Source: JAAYEL01 sp964345835 (lineage in GTDB: Bacteria; Bacillota; Clostridia; Tissierellales; Peptoniphilaceae). Taken from it: a DNA stretch of 14,255 nt. The stretch is taken from the NCBI GenBank assembly GCA_964345835.1, contig CAYFSL010000021.1, positions 1 through 14,255 of the forward strand. The letters are read 5' to 3'. Every line of letters starts with the position of its first letter. Position 1 is the stretch's first letter. The translations under genes and the position numbers were made by a program. Shown one piece after another: positions 1 to 5,844 of this stretch. Under the pieces are notes generated by a model. It made no database searches. It saw nothing but the letters and a program-made list of their open reading frames with translations, and was not told the origin of the DNA.

Positions 1-79
1 CATAATTATATATAAATAGGCTTAAAGTATAGCTGTATTGGCTTGATGAAAAAATAATATGTATCAAAATATAACCAGT

Positions 80-118
80 AAAAAAATAAAGCCCATGAAA
101 TACATGATTTCAGGGCTT
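80..118 (-). terminator. Rho-independent terminator of tRNA-Cys
   Basis: Read on the minus strand, AAGCCC-TGAAAT and ATTTCA-(T)-GGGCTT form a 12-bp stem with one bulged T and a short CATGT loop, followed by a T-rich run. It begins 5 bases past the CCA end of tRNA-Cys, so it should end that transcript. Bases 1-79, to its left, contain nothing I can identify. Confidence 0.8.
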
Positions 119-122
119 ATCT

Positions 123-196
123 TGGAGGCGGTAACCGGATTTGAACCGATGATAAAGGTGTTGCAGACCTCTGCCTTACCACTTGGCTATACCGCC
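123..196 (-). tRNA. tRNA-Cys (anticodon GCA)
   Basis: On the minus strand the 74-nt sequence folds as a standard cloverleaf. The acceptor GGCGGTA pairs with TACCGCC, with discriminator T and an encoded CCA at 125-123. The anticodon loop CTGCAAC gives GCA (Cys), and the T arm carries GGTTCAAATCC. It is a single-gene transcription unit with its own promoter (216-243) and terminator (80-118). It lies beside the broken LysR/apgM pair, consistent with tRNA flanks being places where accessory DNA turns over. Confidence 0.96.
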
Positions 197-215
197 AACA
201 AATAGTTACCTAATT

Positions 216-243
216 AGTATACCAGACCCAGGAAAAAAATCAA
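216..243 (-). promoter_or_regulatory. Promoter of tRNA-Cys
   Basis: On the minus strand, -35 TTGATT (243-238), a 16-nt spacer and -10 TATACT (221-216) form a near-consensus sigma-A promoter. Its start point should lie near 209, about 13 nt before the tRNA 5' end. Confidence 0.75.
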
Positions 244-260
244 GAGAATGAATGGGATAA

Positions 261-356
261 TTAATCGTAAATTTCTCTGGATATTTTAATAAATTCTTTT
301 GCTGCTGGTGTTAGATACTCATCATTGATGTATACATACTGTATCTTTCTTGAAAA
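261..356 (-). pseudogene. C-terminal remnant of a LysR-type transcriptional regulator
   Basis: A minus-strand open frame ends at the TAA at 263-261 and reads ...KIQYVYINDEYLTPAAKEFI... before the stop. The 'Y(L/S)(T/S)PAAKEFI' ending about ten residues before the stop is typical of LysR substrate-binding domains, where the last strand and helix pack onto the core. Only about 31 codons are recognisable. The frame stays open towards 365, but there it overlaps the start of the apgM remnant on the other strand, so the rest of the regulator (helix-turn-helix and most of the effector domain) is missing. No start codon or RBS exists for it. The LysR call rests on this short C-terminal signature; a hydrophilic tail of some other protein is possible. 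Confidence 0.5.
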
Positions 357-1237
357 GAGACCTAGCCAAGGCCATTGATGGCTTAGAGATAGATGGAGTA
401 AAAATCTTTTTTAAGGAGGCTACAGAGCATAGGGCTGTCCTTATATTGAGAGGCAAGGACCTATCAGACCAGGTAACAGACACTGATCCAAAGGTAGAAG
501 GTCAGGCCATTAAGCCTGCTAGCTCGAAGGATGATAGTCCAGAGTCTAAAAAAACTGCTGATATTGTTAACAAGCTACAAAAAAAGATTTATGGAGTCTT
601 AAATGACCACCCAGTAAATATCAAAAGAGCTAAAGATGGACTACTTAAGGCCAATTGTATTTTGACCAGGGGGGCAGGAAAGATGCCTCAGCTAACCAAG
701 ACCTCTGACAAATACAAGGTAAAGGCTTTCTGTGTCGCTGCTGAATCGACAGTTTTAGGGGTTGCCAAGCTCGCAGGATTTTCTAGATATACAGATGAGA
801 GCTTTACAGGTAACCTGGATACAAATGTAGAGTTAAAGGCCGAGATGGCTGTTGAGGCCTTAAAGGATAATGACTTTGTCGTCCTACACTATAAGGCTAC
901 GGACTTGATGGGCCATGACAATAAGCCCCTAGCTAAGGCTGAGGCTGTTGAAAAATATGACAAGATGGCATCTCTTGTGGTGGATATGCTCGAAAAATCT
1001 TCTTTAGGAAATGTTATTATAGCCCTAGCAGCAGACCACTCAACCCCTTGTGAAAGAAGGGAGCATAGTGGAGACCCGGTACCAGTTGTAATAAGTGGAA
1101 AAAATATTAGAAAAGATGGGGTTAATAGATACGATGAAGTTTCTTCAGCTAAAGGAGACCTTTGCAGGATAAGTGGCCACCAATTCTTTAATACTCTATT
1201 TGATTATCTTGAACTTACAAAAAAAGAGGGTAATTAA
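350..1237 (+). pseudogene. apgM: 5'-truncated archaeal-type 2,3-bisphosphoglycerate-independent phosphoglycerate mutase
   Basis: The family interconverts 2- and 3-phosphoglycerate in glycolysis using two divalent metals and a phosphoserine intermediate; full-length members are about 390-410 residues. Here only some 290 C-terminal residues remain. Family motifs in order are EHRAVLILRG (~26-35), LTRGAGKMP (~105-113), the K-D-GHD metal region (D185, H189), ADHSTPC (D229, H230) and H239-SGDPVPV. The N-terminal part that carries the first metal aspartate and the nucleophilic serine is absent. The nominal TTG start at 350 has no Shine-Dalgarno, and the upstream bases read instead as a LysR remnant on the other strand. 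The frame has no internal stop, so decay is recent, or the junction is an assembly error. A catalytically active product is not expected. A strong terminator follows at 1264. Confidence 0.85.
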
Positions 1238-1263
1238 AATCATATAAAATCCTACAATATTTT

Positions 1264-1298
1264 AAGGCTGTGATTTTTCACAGCCTTTTTGGTCTTTT
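1264..1298 (+). terminator. Terminator of the apgM remnant
   Basis: A perfect 10-bp stem, AAGGCTGTGA / TCACAGCCTT, has a TTTT loop and is followed by TTTGG and TTTTT. It begins 27 bases after the apgM stop. It insulates the ABC-F gene downstream from any read-through. Confidence 0.9.
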
Positions 1299-1343
1299 TA
1301 CTTTTATTTACTAGACTAAAGGCTGGTAACCATATAAAATGAT

Positions 1344-1352
1344 TGGTATAAT
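1344..1352 (+). promoter_or_regulatory. Extended -10 promoter of the ABC-F gene
   Basis: TGGTATAAT gives a TGn-TATAAT extended -10 with a poor -35 (TGGTAA at 1324-1329, 17-nt spacer). The predicted start near 1359 leaves a ~40-nt leader that ends in the RBS AAGGAG at 1388-1393. No long structured leader, as seen for some antibiotic-induced ABC-F genes, fits in this space. Confidence 0.6.
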
Positions 1353-1398
1353 CTTAGAGTTAAGTTAGAATAAAAATGTTTTTAAATAAGGAGTTAAT

Positions 1399-2991
1399 AT
1401 GTTACAGGTAAATGAAATGGCCATGGAGTTTCCAGATAAAAAGCTATTTGAAGATGTCAACCTGCTTTTTACACCAGGGAATTGCTATGGAATTATAGGG
1501 GCCAATGGGGCAGGAAAGACCACCTTCCTAAGGATCCTTTCAGGGGAGCTTGAGCCGACTAGGGGGCATGTGTCCATAAGCAAGGATTCCAGGATGTCAA
1601 AGCTTAACCAAGACCACTACGCCTTTGAAGATGACCTAGTGATGGATGTGGTAATGATGGGCAATAAGAAGCTATATGAAATCGCCAAGGAAAAAGAAGC
1701 CATCTACATGAAGGAAGACTTTTCGGATGAAGATGGCATAAAGGCGGGAGAGTTAGAAGCAGAGTTTGCAGAGATGGGGGGATATGAAGCGGAAGCAGGA
1801 GCTGCCACCCTTTTGCAAGGCCTTGGTATTGAAGTTGACAAGCATAGCCTATATATGAAGGATTTGAAGGAATCGGAAAAAATTAAGGTCTTATTGGCCC
1901 AAGCCCTATTTGACAATCCCGACATCCTCTTGCTAGACGAACCAACCAACGGTATAGATCTTAACGCTATTCTTTGGCTACAAGACTTTTTAATGAACTT
2001 CCCAGGGATAGTTATAATCGTATCCCACGACAGGTACTTTTTGAATGAAGTTTGTACCAATATGGTAGATGTGGACTTTGGAAAGATTAATATGTTTGTA
2101 GGTAACTACGACTTTTGGTACGAATCCTCCCAATTAGCTCTAAGAATGGCTAAGGAGCAAAATAAGAAGAGGGAAGAAAAAGTCAAAGAACTTAAGGAAT
2201 TTATTGCCAGGTTCTCGGCTAATAAATCGAAGGCTAAGCAGGCAACTAGCCGTAAGAAGTTGCTTGACAAGATAGAGCTAGACGATATCAAGCCTTCAAC
2301 TAGGAGGTATCCTTTTGTAGGCTTCACCCTTTCTAGACTACCTGGCAATGAGATATTAAATGTAAATAAGCTTACAATAAAGGAAGGTGACCAGACCCTT
2401 ATTAAGGACATGACTTTTAGGGTCAATAAGGAAGATAAGATTGCCTTTATTGGAAATGAAATAGCAATTAGTAAGTTTTTTGAGACCATTGTGGGTAACA
2501 ATGACCAGTATGAGGGCGACTTTGGCTTTGGACAAACCATAACCTATGAATATTTTCCAAAGGACAACACTGACTACTTTAACAAGGATGACCTAAATTT
2601 GATTGACTGGCTAAGGCAATATTCCAAGGACCAATCTGAAATCCTTATGAGAGGCTTTTTAGGTAAGATGCTCTTCTCAGGGGACGAGGCTCTTAAAATG
2701 AGTAATGTCTTATCTGGTGGGGAAAAGGTGAGGATGATGTTTTCAAAGATGATGATAAATCCATCTAACCTTTTAATATTTGACCAACCCACCAACCACC
2801 TAGACCTAGAAAGTATTGAGGCGGTAAATAATGGGTTGATAGACTTTAAGTCCAACATCCTATTTACTTCCCTTGACCACCAATTTGTTTCGACAATAGC
2901 CAATAGGATTATCGAGATATTTGATGATGGGACCTACAGGGATGAATCGATTGGATATGAGGATTATATAGCTAAATATTTAAGAAAATAA
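1399..2991 (+). CDS. ABC-F family ATPase, YkpA/YbiT-like, with a degenerate second ATP site
   Basis: A soluble protein of two fused ATPase domains with no membrane segment, expected to bind the ribosomal E site and affect translation. The ATG follows AAGGAG with 5-nt spacing, and 530 aa is the normal length for the YbiT/YkpA group. Domain 1: Walker A GANGAGKT (34-41), Walker B LLLDEPTN with Glu181, and H-switch SHD (His210), all consensus, but its signature is LKESE (156-160) instead of LSGGE. A charged linker lies at about 238-305. Domain 2: signature LSGGE is intact (438-442), but Walker A reads GNEIAISK (352-359, with Ile or a shifted Lys at the catalytic position), Walker B has Gln463 for the catalytic Glu, and the H-switch is SLD (Leu492). 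ABC sites form between one domain's Walker motifs and the other's signature, so every change falls on the same composite site. From memory, clostridial relatives already deviate at some of these positions. Resistance or housekeeping role cannot be told from sequence. Confidence 0.92.
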   Translation: MLQVNEMAMEFPDKKLFEDVNLLFTPGNCYGIIGANGAGKTTFLRILSGELEPTRGHVSISKDSRMSKLNQDHYAFEDDLVMDVVMMGNKKLYEIAKEKEAIYMKEDFSDEDGIKAGELEAEFAEMGGYEAEAGAATLLQGLGIEVDKHSLYMKDLKESEKIKVLLAQALFDNPDILLLDEPTNGIDLNAILWLQDFLMNFPGIVIIVSHDRYFLNEVCTNMVDVDFGKINMFVGNYDFWYESSQLALRMAKEQNKKREEKVKELKEFIARFSANKSKAKQATSRKKLLDKIELDDIKPSTRRYPFVGFTLSRLPGNEILNVNKLTIKEGDQTLIKDMTFRVNKEDKIAFIGNEIAISKFFETIVGNNDQYEGDFGFGQTITYEYFPKDNTDYFNKDDLNLIDWLRQYSKDQSEILMRGFLGKMLFSGDEALKMSNVLSGGEKVRMMFSKMMINPSNLLIFDQPTNHLDLESIEAVNNGLIDFKSNILFTSLDHQFVSTIANRIIEIFDDGTYRDESIGYEDYIAKYLRK

Positions 2992-3003
2992 CTTACCTAT
3001 ATC

Positions 3004-3033
3004 TTGATTTGATTAAATAAATGGTTCTATAAT
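3004..3033 (+). promoter_or_regulatory. Candidate promoter between the ABC-F gene and its hairpin
   Basis: TTGATT (3004-3009), an 18-nt spacer and TATAAT (3028-3033) lie just after the ABC-F stop. Transcription from about 3040 would meet the hairpin at 3049 at once and give an RNA of roughly 45-50 nt. In such AT-rich DNA it may be a chance match. Confidence 0.35.
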
Positions 3034-3048
3034 AGAAAATTGTGGATA

Positions 3049-3086
3049 AAGTCCAGTATCGTGACCTGCAAGATGCTGGGCTTTTG
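3049..3086 (+). terminator. Terminator-like hairpin after the ABC-F gene
   Basis: AAGTCCAGTATC pairs with GATGCTGGGCTT over 12 positions (two G-U pairs) around an 11-nt loop, followed by a weak CTTTTG tract. It is the only plausible end for the ABC-F transcript, 57 bases past its stop. The poor U-tract suggests partial termination. Confidence 0.6.
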
Positions 3087-3177
3087 TAATTAAAAATAAA
3101 TAAAAAGGCACAATATTAAAAAAACAACTGGTAATTCATAGAAATATATGTTATTATTTTAGATATTCTGTAAGAGA

Positions 3178-3198
3178 AGTTTTTATCTAATAAAAACT
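3178..3198 (+). repeat. AT-rich inverted repeat upstream of the tRNA-Lys promoter
   Basis: AGTTTTTAT, the 3-nt spacer CTA and ATAAAAACT form a perfect 9-bp inverted repeat that ends 22 bases before the -35 box of tRNA-Lys. It could be an operator or simply an AT-rich UP-like element. No protein can be assigned. Confidence 0.4.
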
Positions 3199-3219
3199 AA
3201 AAAAATAGTAAAAAAACTA

Positions 3220-3248
3220 TTGACAAGCAATAAGACTTAATATATACT
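3220..3248 (+). promoter_or_regulatory. Promoter of tRNA-Lys
   Basis: Consensus TTGACA (3220-3225), a 17-nt spacer and TATACT (3243-3248). The start is expected near 3255, about 14 nt before the mature tRNA. Confidence 0.85.
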
Positions 3249-3268
3249 ATTATCTGTTGCTGATGTAT

Positions 3269-3344
3269 GTCTAATTAGCTCAGTTGGTAGAGCAACTGAC
3301 TCTTAATCAGTGGGCCCGGGGTTCGAGTCCCCGATTGGACACCA
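3269..3344 (+). tRNA. tRNA-Lys (anticodon CTT)
   Basis: 76 nt. The acceptor GTCTAAT pairs with ATTGGAC (one G-U), with discriminator A and an encoded CCA. The D arm is GCTC-AGTTGGTA-GAGC; the anticodon stem ACTGA/TCAGT encloses CTCTTAA, so the anticodon is CTT (Lys, AAG codons). The T arm is CGGGG-TTCGAGT-CCCCG. It is a monocistronic unit with its own promoter and a strong terminator. Confidence 0.97.
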
Positions 3345-3345
3345 G

Positions 3346-3392
3346 AAGAAGCTAGTGCTAGAAATTGATTTCTACACAAGCTTCTTTTTTTT
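3346..3392 (+). terminator. Terminator of tRNA-Lys
   Basis: A long stepped hairpin: GAAGCT pairs with AGCTTC, then GTG with CAC, then TAGAAAT with ATTTCTA around a TG loop, followed by eight Ts. It begins directly after the CCA. It also lies downstream of the convergent RpiR-type gene, but on that strand no U-tract follows, so antisense read-through into tRNA-Lys is conceivable. Confidence 0.92.
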
Positions 3393-3412
3393 ATCTAAAT
3401 AACTGTCTTGAG

Positions 3413-4276
3413 TTAATCATCGTTAAGCCTTCTTAAGGAGATAGCCTCCCTAATTTTGGAAAGGTTTTTTCCTGTAGTATTATCCCTGCTCTCATCCCAC
3501 AAGAGAAGTATTAGGAAGAGACAATCTATAATTAATAAGTTTGTTACCCTTGATTCGAAAGCTTCGGACCTACTATTATATTCACGCCCATAAGATATAA
3601 GGCTAATATCGGAAAGGTCGGCAATCCTAGAATCCTTTTTTGTCGTAATTGATATGACTTTTAGTTTCTTATTTTTTGCGTATTCTATTGCCTCAATGAG
3701 GTCTTTATTTGATCCTGAGCTTGAAAATACAACTATTAAATCATCTTCCTTAGCTAGGGAGATTTTCATAAAGGCCCAGTGGATGTCATTTATGGCCTGA
3801 CAGTCTATCCCGTTACGGGTAAATTTATTAACCGCATCTTCAGCATAGGGGAAAGACCCTCCTAAGCCGAGTATATACACCTTTCCAGCTTCTTTCATGG
3901 TTCTGGCAAAATCTAATAGAGTTTTCTCATCATTTTGCTTTAGGCTCTCTTTTAAGCTATATTCGTAGCCAGAGATTATTTTTTGCATAATTATATAGGG
4001 ACCATCTGACGGGGTGATCTCACTATAGATGTTTGAAACAGGCTTATTAACACTGTTGGCCAAGGAAATTTTGAAGTCTTGAAAGCCTCTAAATCCTAGA
4101 CTCTTGCAAAATCTAAAAATGGTACTTACAGAAACTTCTGATTCTTTTGCCAACTCAACGATATTCATTTCCATAGCTTCCTCGGGATTATCCAAGATGT
4201 ACTGGCTAACCTTTTTTTGAGCCTTATTAAGAAAACTATATTTTTCCCTTATTAAATCTATACAATTAATGTCCAT
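3413..4276 (-). CDS. RpiR/MurR-family transcriptional regulator (HTH + SIS)
   Basis: A DNA-binding regulator that senses a phosphorylated sugar. Residues ~1-77 form the RpiR-type helix-turn-helix (LAKESEVSVSTIFRFCKSLG, 42-61). Residues ~128-255 form a SIS sugar-isomerase fold with GLGGS (137-141) and the phosphosugar loop SSSGSNKD (185-192). 287 aa is normal length. The ATG at 4276-4274 is preceded by GGGAGGG, a good RBS. Family members usually sit beside the sugar genes they control (phosphosugar lyases, PTS, MurNAc-6-P or sialic acid catabolism). Here the neighbours are tRNA genes and a decayed surface locus, so the target and ligand are unknown and it is an orphan in this window. A minus-strand -10 (TATAAT, 4329-4324) lacks a good -35. 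Confidence 0.9.
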   Translation of the reverse strand: MDINCIDLIREKYSFLNKAQKKVSQYILDNPEEAMEMNIVELAKESEVSVSTIFRFCKSLGFRGFQDFKISLANSVNKPVSNIYSEITPSDGPYIIMQKIISGYEYSLKESLKQNDEKTLLDFARTMKEAGKVYILGLGGSFPYAEDAVNKFTRNGIDCQAINDIHWAFMKISLAKEDDLIVVFSSSGSNKDLIEAIEYAKNKKLKVISITTKKDSRIADLSDISLISYGREYNSRSEAFESRVTNLLIIDCLFLILLLWDESRDNTTGKNLSKIREAISLRRLNDD

Positions 4277-4359
4277 AAAACCCTCCCTACAGCTAATTTT
4301 ATATTAATATTAGGTGGTTGTAAATTATAGAAACAAGGCTAACAAGCTAAAAAATCTCC

Positions 4360-4387
4360 TTGACAAAAATTTTCAACCTGCTATAAT
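4360..4387 (+). promoter_or_regulatory. Promoter of tRNA-Gly
   Basis: TTGACA (4360-4365), a 16-nt spacer and TATAAT (4382-4387). The start near 4394 would give a ~40-nt 5' leader before the tRNA. It lies back to back with the weaker promoter region of the divergent RpiR-type gene. Confidence 0.85.
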
Positions 4388-4433
4388 ATTATCTATCAGT
4401 TAAATCTGTGCTACATTTTAATAAATTTTATAT

Positions 4434-4508
4434 GCGGAAATGGCTCAGTGGTAGAGCATCGCCTTGCCAAGGCGAGGGTCGCGAGTTCGAATCTCGTTTT
4501 CCGCTCCA
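4434..4508 (+). tRNA. tRNA-Gly (anticodon GCC)
   Basis: 75 nt. The acceptor GCGGAAA pairs with TTTCCGC, with discriminator T and an encoded CCA. The D arm is GCTC-AGTGGTA-GAGC; the anticodon stem TCGCC/GGCGA encloses TTGCCAA, so the anticodon is GCC (Gly). The T arm is GCGAG-TTCGAAT-CTCGT with one G-U. A 66-codon open frame running through it is not a gene. Confidence 0.97.
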
Positions 4509-4513
4509 GAAAG

Positions 4514-4540
4514 AAGGCTGTCGGTTGACGGTCTTTTTTT
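4514..4540 (+). terminator. Terminator of tRNA-Gly
   Basis: AAGGCTGTC pairs with GACGGTCTT (9 bp, two G-U) around GGTT and runs straight into seven Ts. It starts 6 bases after the CCA. The stretch 4541-4716 has no gene I can support. Confidence 0.88.
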
Positions 4541-4716
4541 GTGACTTTTTTGAGCAAATATATTGTTTTTATATGTGTTTAAATTATGTTAGTAGTCCAT
4601 GTTTATAATTCATACCTCCTTACACTTCCCTTATTCTTACTATAAAAACAATTAATAATTTAAAAGATTAAATATATTAATGAATCCTTATTTCCTTCCT
4701 TGCTTTACTTTATATA

Positions 4717-4731
4717 TATAATTGTATACAA
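4717..4731 (+). promoter_or_regulatory. Possible promoter and operator of the SipA-like chimera
   Basis: TATAAT (4717-4722) is overlapped by the perfect 10-bp palindrome TTGTATACAA (4722-4731), 40 bases before the chimera start. The -35 region is poor (TTCCTT at 4692-4697, 19-nt spacer). The palindrome position would allow repression, but no binding protein is identifiable. The run is AT-rich, so chance is possible. Confidence 0.35.
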
Positions 4732-4770
4732 AGAAAGTTAATAAAAGAAATTTGTACATGGGATGAAACT

Positions 4771-5589
4771 ATGCAAAAAGAAGATAAAAAAACTTTAATT
4801 TCACAATCAGAAGATGGTGTAATAGGTCCAATGGATGAAGGTCTAGACCATAATGATGATAGCAAGGGTCTGCTTGAATCTGGTAGGCAAACAAAGACTA
4901 GTAGGGACTTGTATTTTCATTATCTGAAGAGGACGATTTATAGTCTTTTGATAATCTTTTCATTTGCCACAATTTTATCTCATTATTTTTTTCCTGTTAT
5001 TTATACTTATGGGGATGACATGGCCCCAAAAGTTAAGGCAAACTCTTTACTTATTGGCAATAAGCTTGCAAAAATAAATCAGGGAGACATCATTGCTTAT
5101 TATTATGGGAATGAGACAATCGTTTCCAGGGTACTTGCCCTTCCAGGTCAGCTAGTTGAAAGAGATGAAAAAGGTAATGAAGTTGTTTCACTTTATTATA
5201 AGATGCCAAAAGGTTTAGTTCTTGAAACACAGAAGGGAATTATCTATAGGAGGGGAACTACAGAGGAGATTGCTACCTTTAATATCGATAAAGATGGAAC
5301 TGTACACTTTAAATATAATGATGTTAAGGATAACGACAATATTTTCTACGGAGATTTCACCTTCCAAGCAACTATTGATGCCAATAGGACTGAAAACGAC
5401 AAGTTGGTCTTCAATAAGGCAAATGGTGAAGTAGAATATGATGTTAATACACCTAAGTCGGATATAAAGGTTGAAAAGACTGGTAAGTCTATATCAGACA
5501 CTTTACCTGAAGGATTAGAATTTATAAGTGACATAGATGTCTATAGAGATTCAGATGTAAAATCCTCTAAAAATGGGGAAGTAACTTGA
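4771..5589 (+). CDS. Chimera: SipA-like non-catalytic signal peptidase fused to an adhesin/pilin fragment (probable relic)
   Basis: Residues 1-50 are charged and cytoplasmic, and ~55-78 form one membrane anchor. Residues 80-130 match the signal peptidase I (S26) core: box B reads GDDMAP (81-86) where active enzymes have G-x-SM-x-P, and box D reads SRVLALPG (119-126) where they have KRV. Both catalytic residues are therefore absent (Asp83 for Ser, Ser119 for Lys). Streptococcal SipA, a pilus-assembly factor, also lacks this dyad. From about residue 131 (near 5161) the sequence switches to an isopeptide-type adhesin domain: YYKMPKGLVL (142-151), FNIDKDGTVHF (170-180), YGDFTFQATID (193-203), then KVEKTGK (233-239) joined directly to SISDTLPEGLEF (240-251). 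A normal domain has tens of residues between those two motifs, so an internal deletion is likely. It ends without LPXTG or a second anchor, and the RBS is weak (GGGATG). It is probably a deletion relic of a pilus locus, although the frame is open. Confidence 0.72.
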   Translation: MQKEDKKTLISQSEDGVIGPMDEGLDHNDDSKGLLESGRQTKTSRDLYFHYLKRTIYSLLIIFSFATILSHYFFPVIYTYGDDMAPKVKANSLLIGNKLAKINQGDIIAYYYGNETIVSRVLALPGQLVERDEKGNEVVSLYYKMPKGLVLETQKGIIYRRGTTEEIATFNIDKDGTVHFKYNDVKDNDNIFYGDFTFQATIDANRTENDKLVFNKANGEVEYDVNTPKSDIKVEKTGKSISDTLPEGLEFISDIDVYRDSDVKSSKNGEVT

Positions 5590-5684
5590 AAAAATCAGTT
5601 AATGCTTATCCAAAAACTGAATAGGAAATTGCAGGATCAGATAGTCTAGCTGGTATCTAGGTCCTTGATAGAAGTCATATCTAA
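5583..5684 (+). pseudogene. Possible out-of-frame coding remnant after the chimera
   Basis: In a frame different from the chimera, this stretch reads as protein-like sequence (KKSVNAYPKTE, EIAGSDSLAGI, VLDRSHI) broken only by TAG codons at 5622 and 5658. The D-S-x-x-G-I spacing loosely resembles the last signal-peptidase box (D-S-R-x-x-G-x-I). That would fit the lost C-terminus of the SipA-like half, but the match is too short to be firm. Confidence 0.25.
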
Positions 5685-5697
5685 ACAAGTAAAATAT

Positions 5698-5738
5698 AGA
5701 GGTTAAGGTATTTTATACTTTGACCTCTTTTTTATTTT
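5698..5738 (+). terminator. Terminator closing the chimera/remnant region
   Basis: AGAGGTTAAGGTA pairs with TACTTTGACCTCT over 13 positions (two G-U) around a TTTTA loop, then a seven-T run followed by ATTTT. It separates the decayed surface locus from the marR operon. From 5739 to 5801 nothing else is seen. Confidence 0.88.
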
Positions 5739-5801
5739 ATAAAATATCTTGGCCTTTTATAAATAATTGACCTACAAGATCTTCTTATCAGCCTCATGGT
5801 A

Positions 5802-5830
5802 TTGACATGAATGACATAAAGTAGTAATAT
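5802..5830 (+). promoter_or_regulatory. Promoter of the marR-ABC exporter operon
   Basis: TTGACA (5802-5807), a 17-nt spacer and TAATAT (5825-5830). The start near 5837 falls inside a palindrome (5833-5844), which suits repression by the encoded MarR protein. Confidence 0.75.
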
Positions 5831-5832
5831 CA

Positions 5833-5844
5833 TTAGGTGCCTAA
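5833..5844 (+). promoter_or_regulatory. Palindromic operator candidate for MarR
   Basis: TTAGG-TG-CCTAA is a perfect inverted repeat directly after the -10 box and over the predicted start. MarR dimers bind palindromes of this size and commonly repress their own operon by blocking this position. Assignment to this MarR is by position only. Confidence 0.6.

Noticed and set aside
1704..2903. Three minus-strand open frames of 109-144 codons inside the ABC-F gene
   Set aside because: They are antisense shadows of a gene with clear motifs on the plus strand, with no RBS or family features of their own.
4408..4608. 66-codon plus-strand open frame
   Set aside because: It runs through the whole tRNA-Gly gene and its terminator, has no RBS, and the peptide resembles nothing.
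4587..4622. Very good Shine-Dalgarno (TAAGGAGGT) on the minus strand at 4622-4614 followed by ATG
   Set aside because: The ATG is only about one base after the SD and the frame stops after nine codons. It may be a relic of a lost gene, but there is no support for a product.
5222..5434. 70-codon plus-strand frame inside the chimera
   Set aside because: It is an alternative frame of the adhesin-like region, without an RBS or recognisable sequence.
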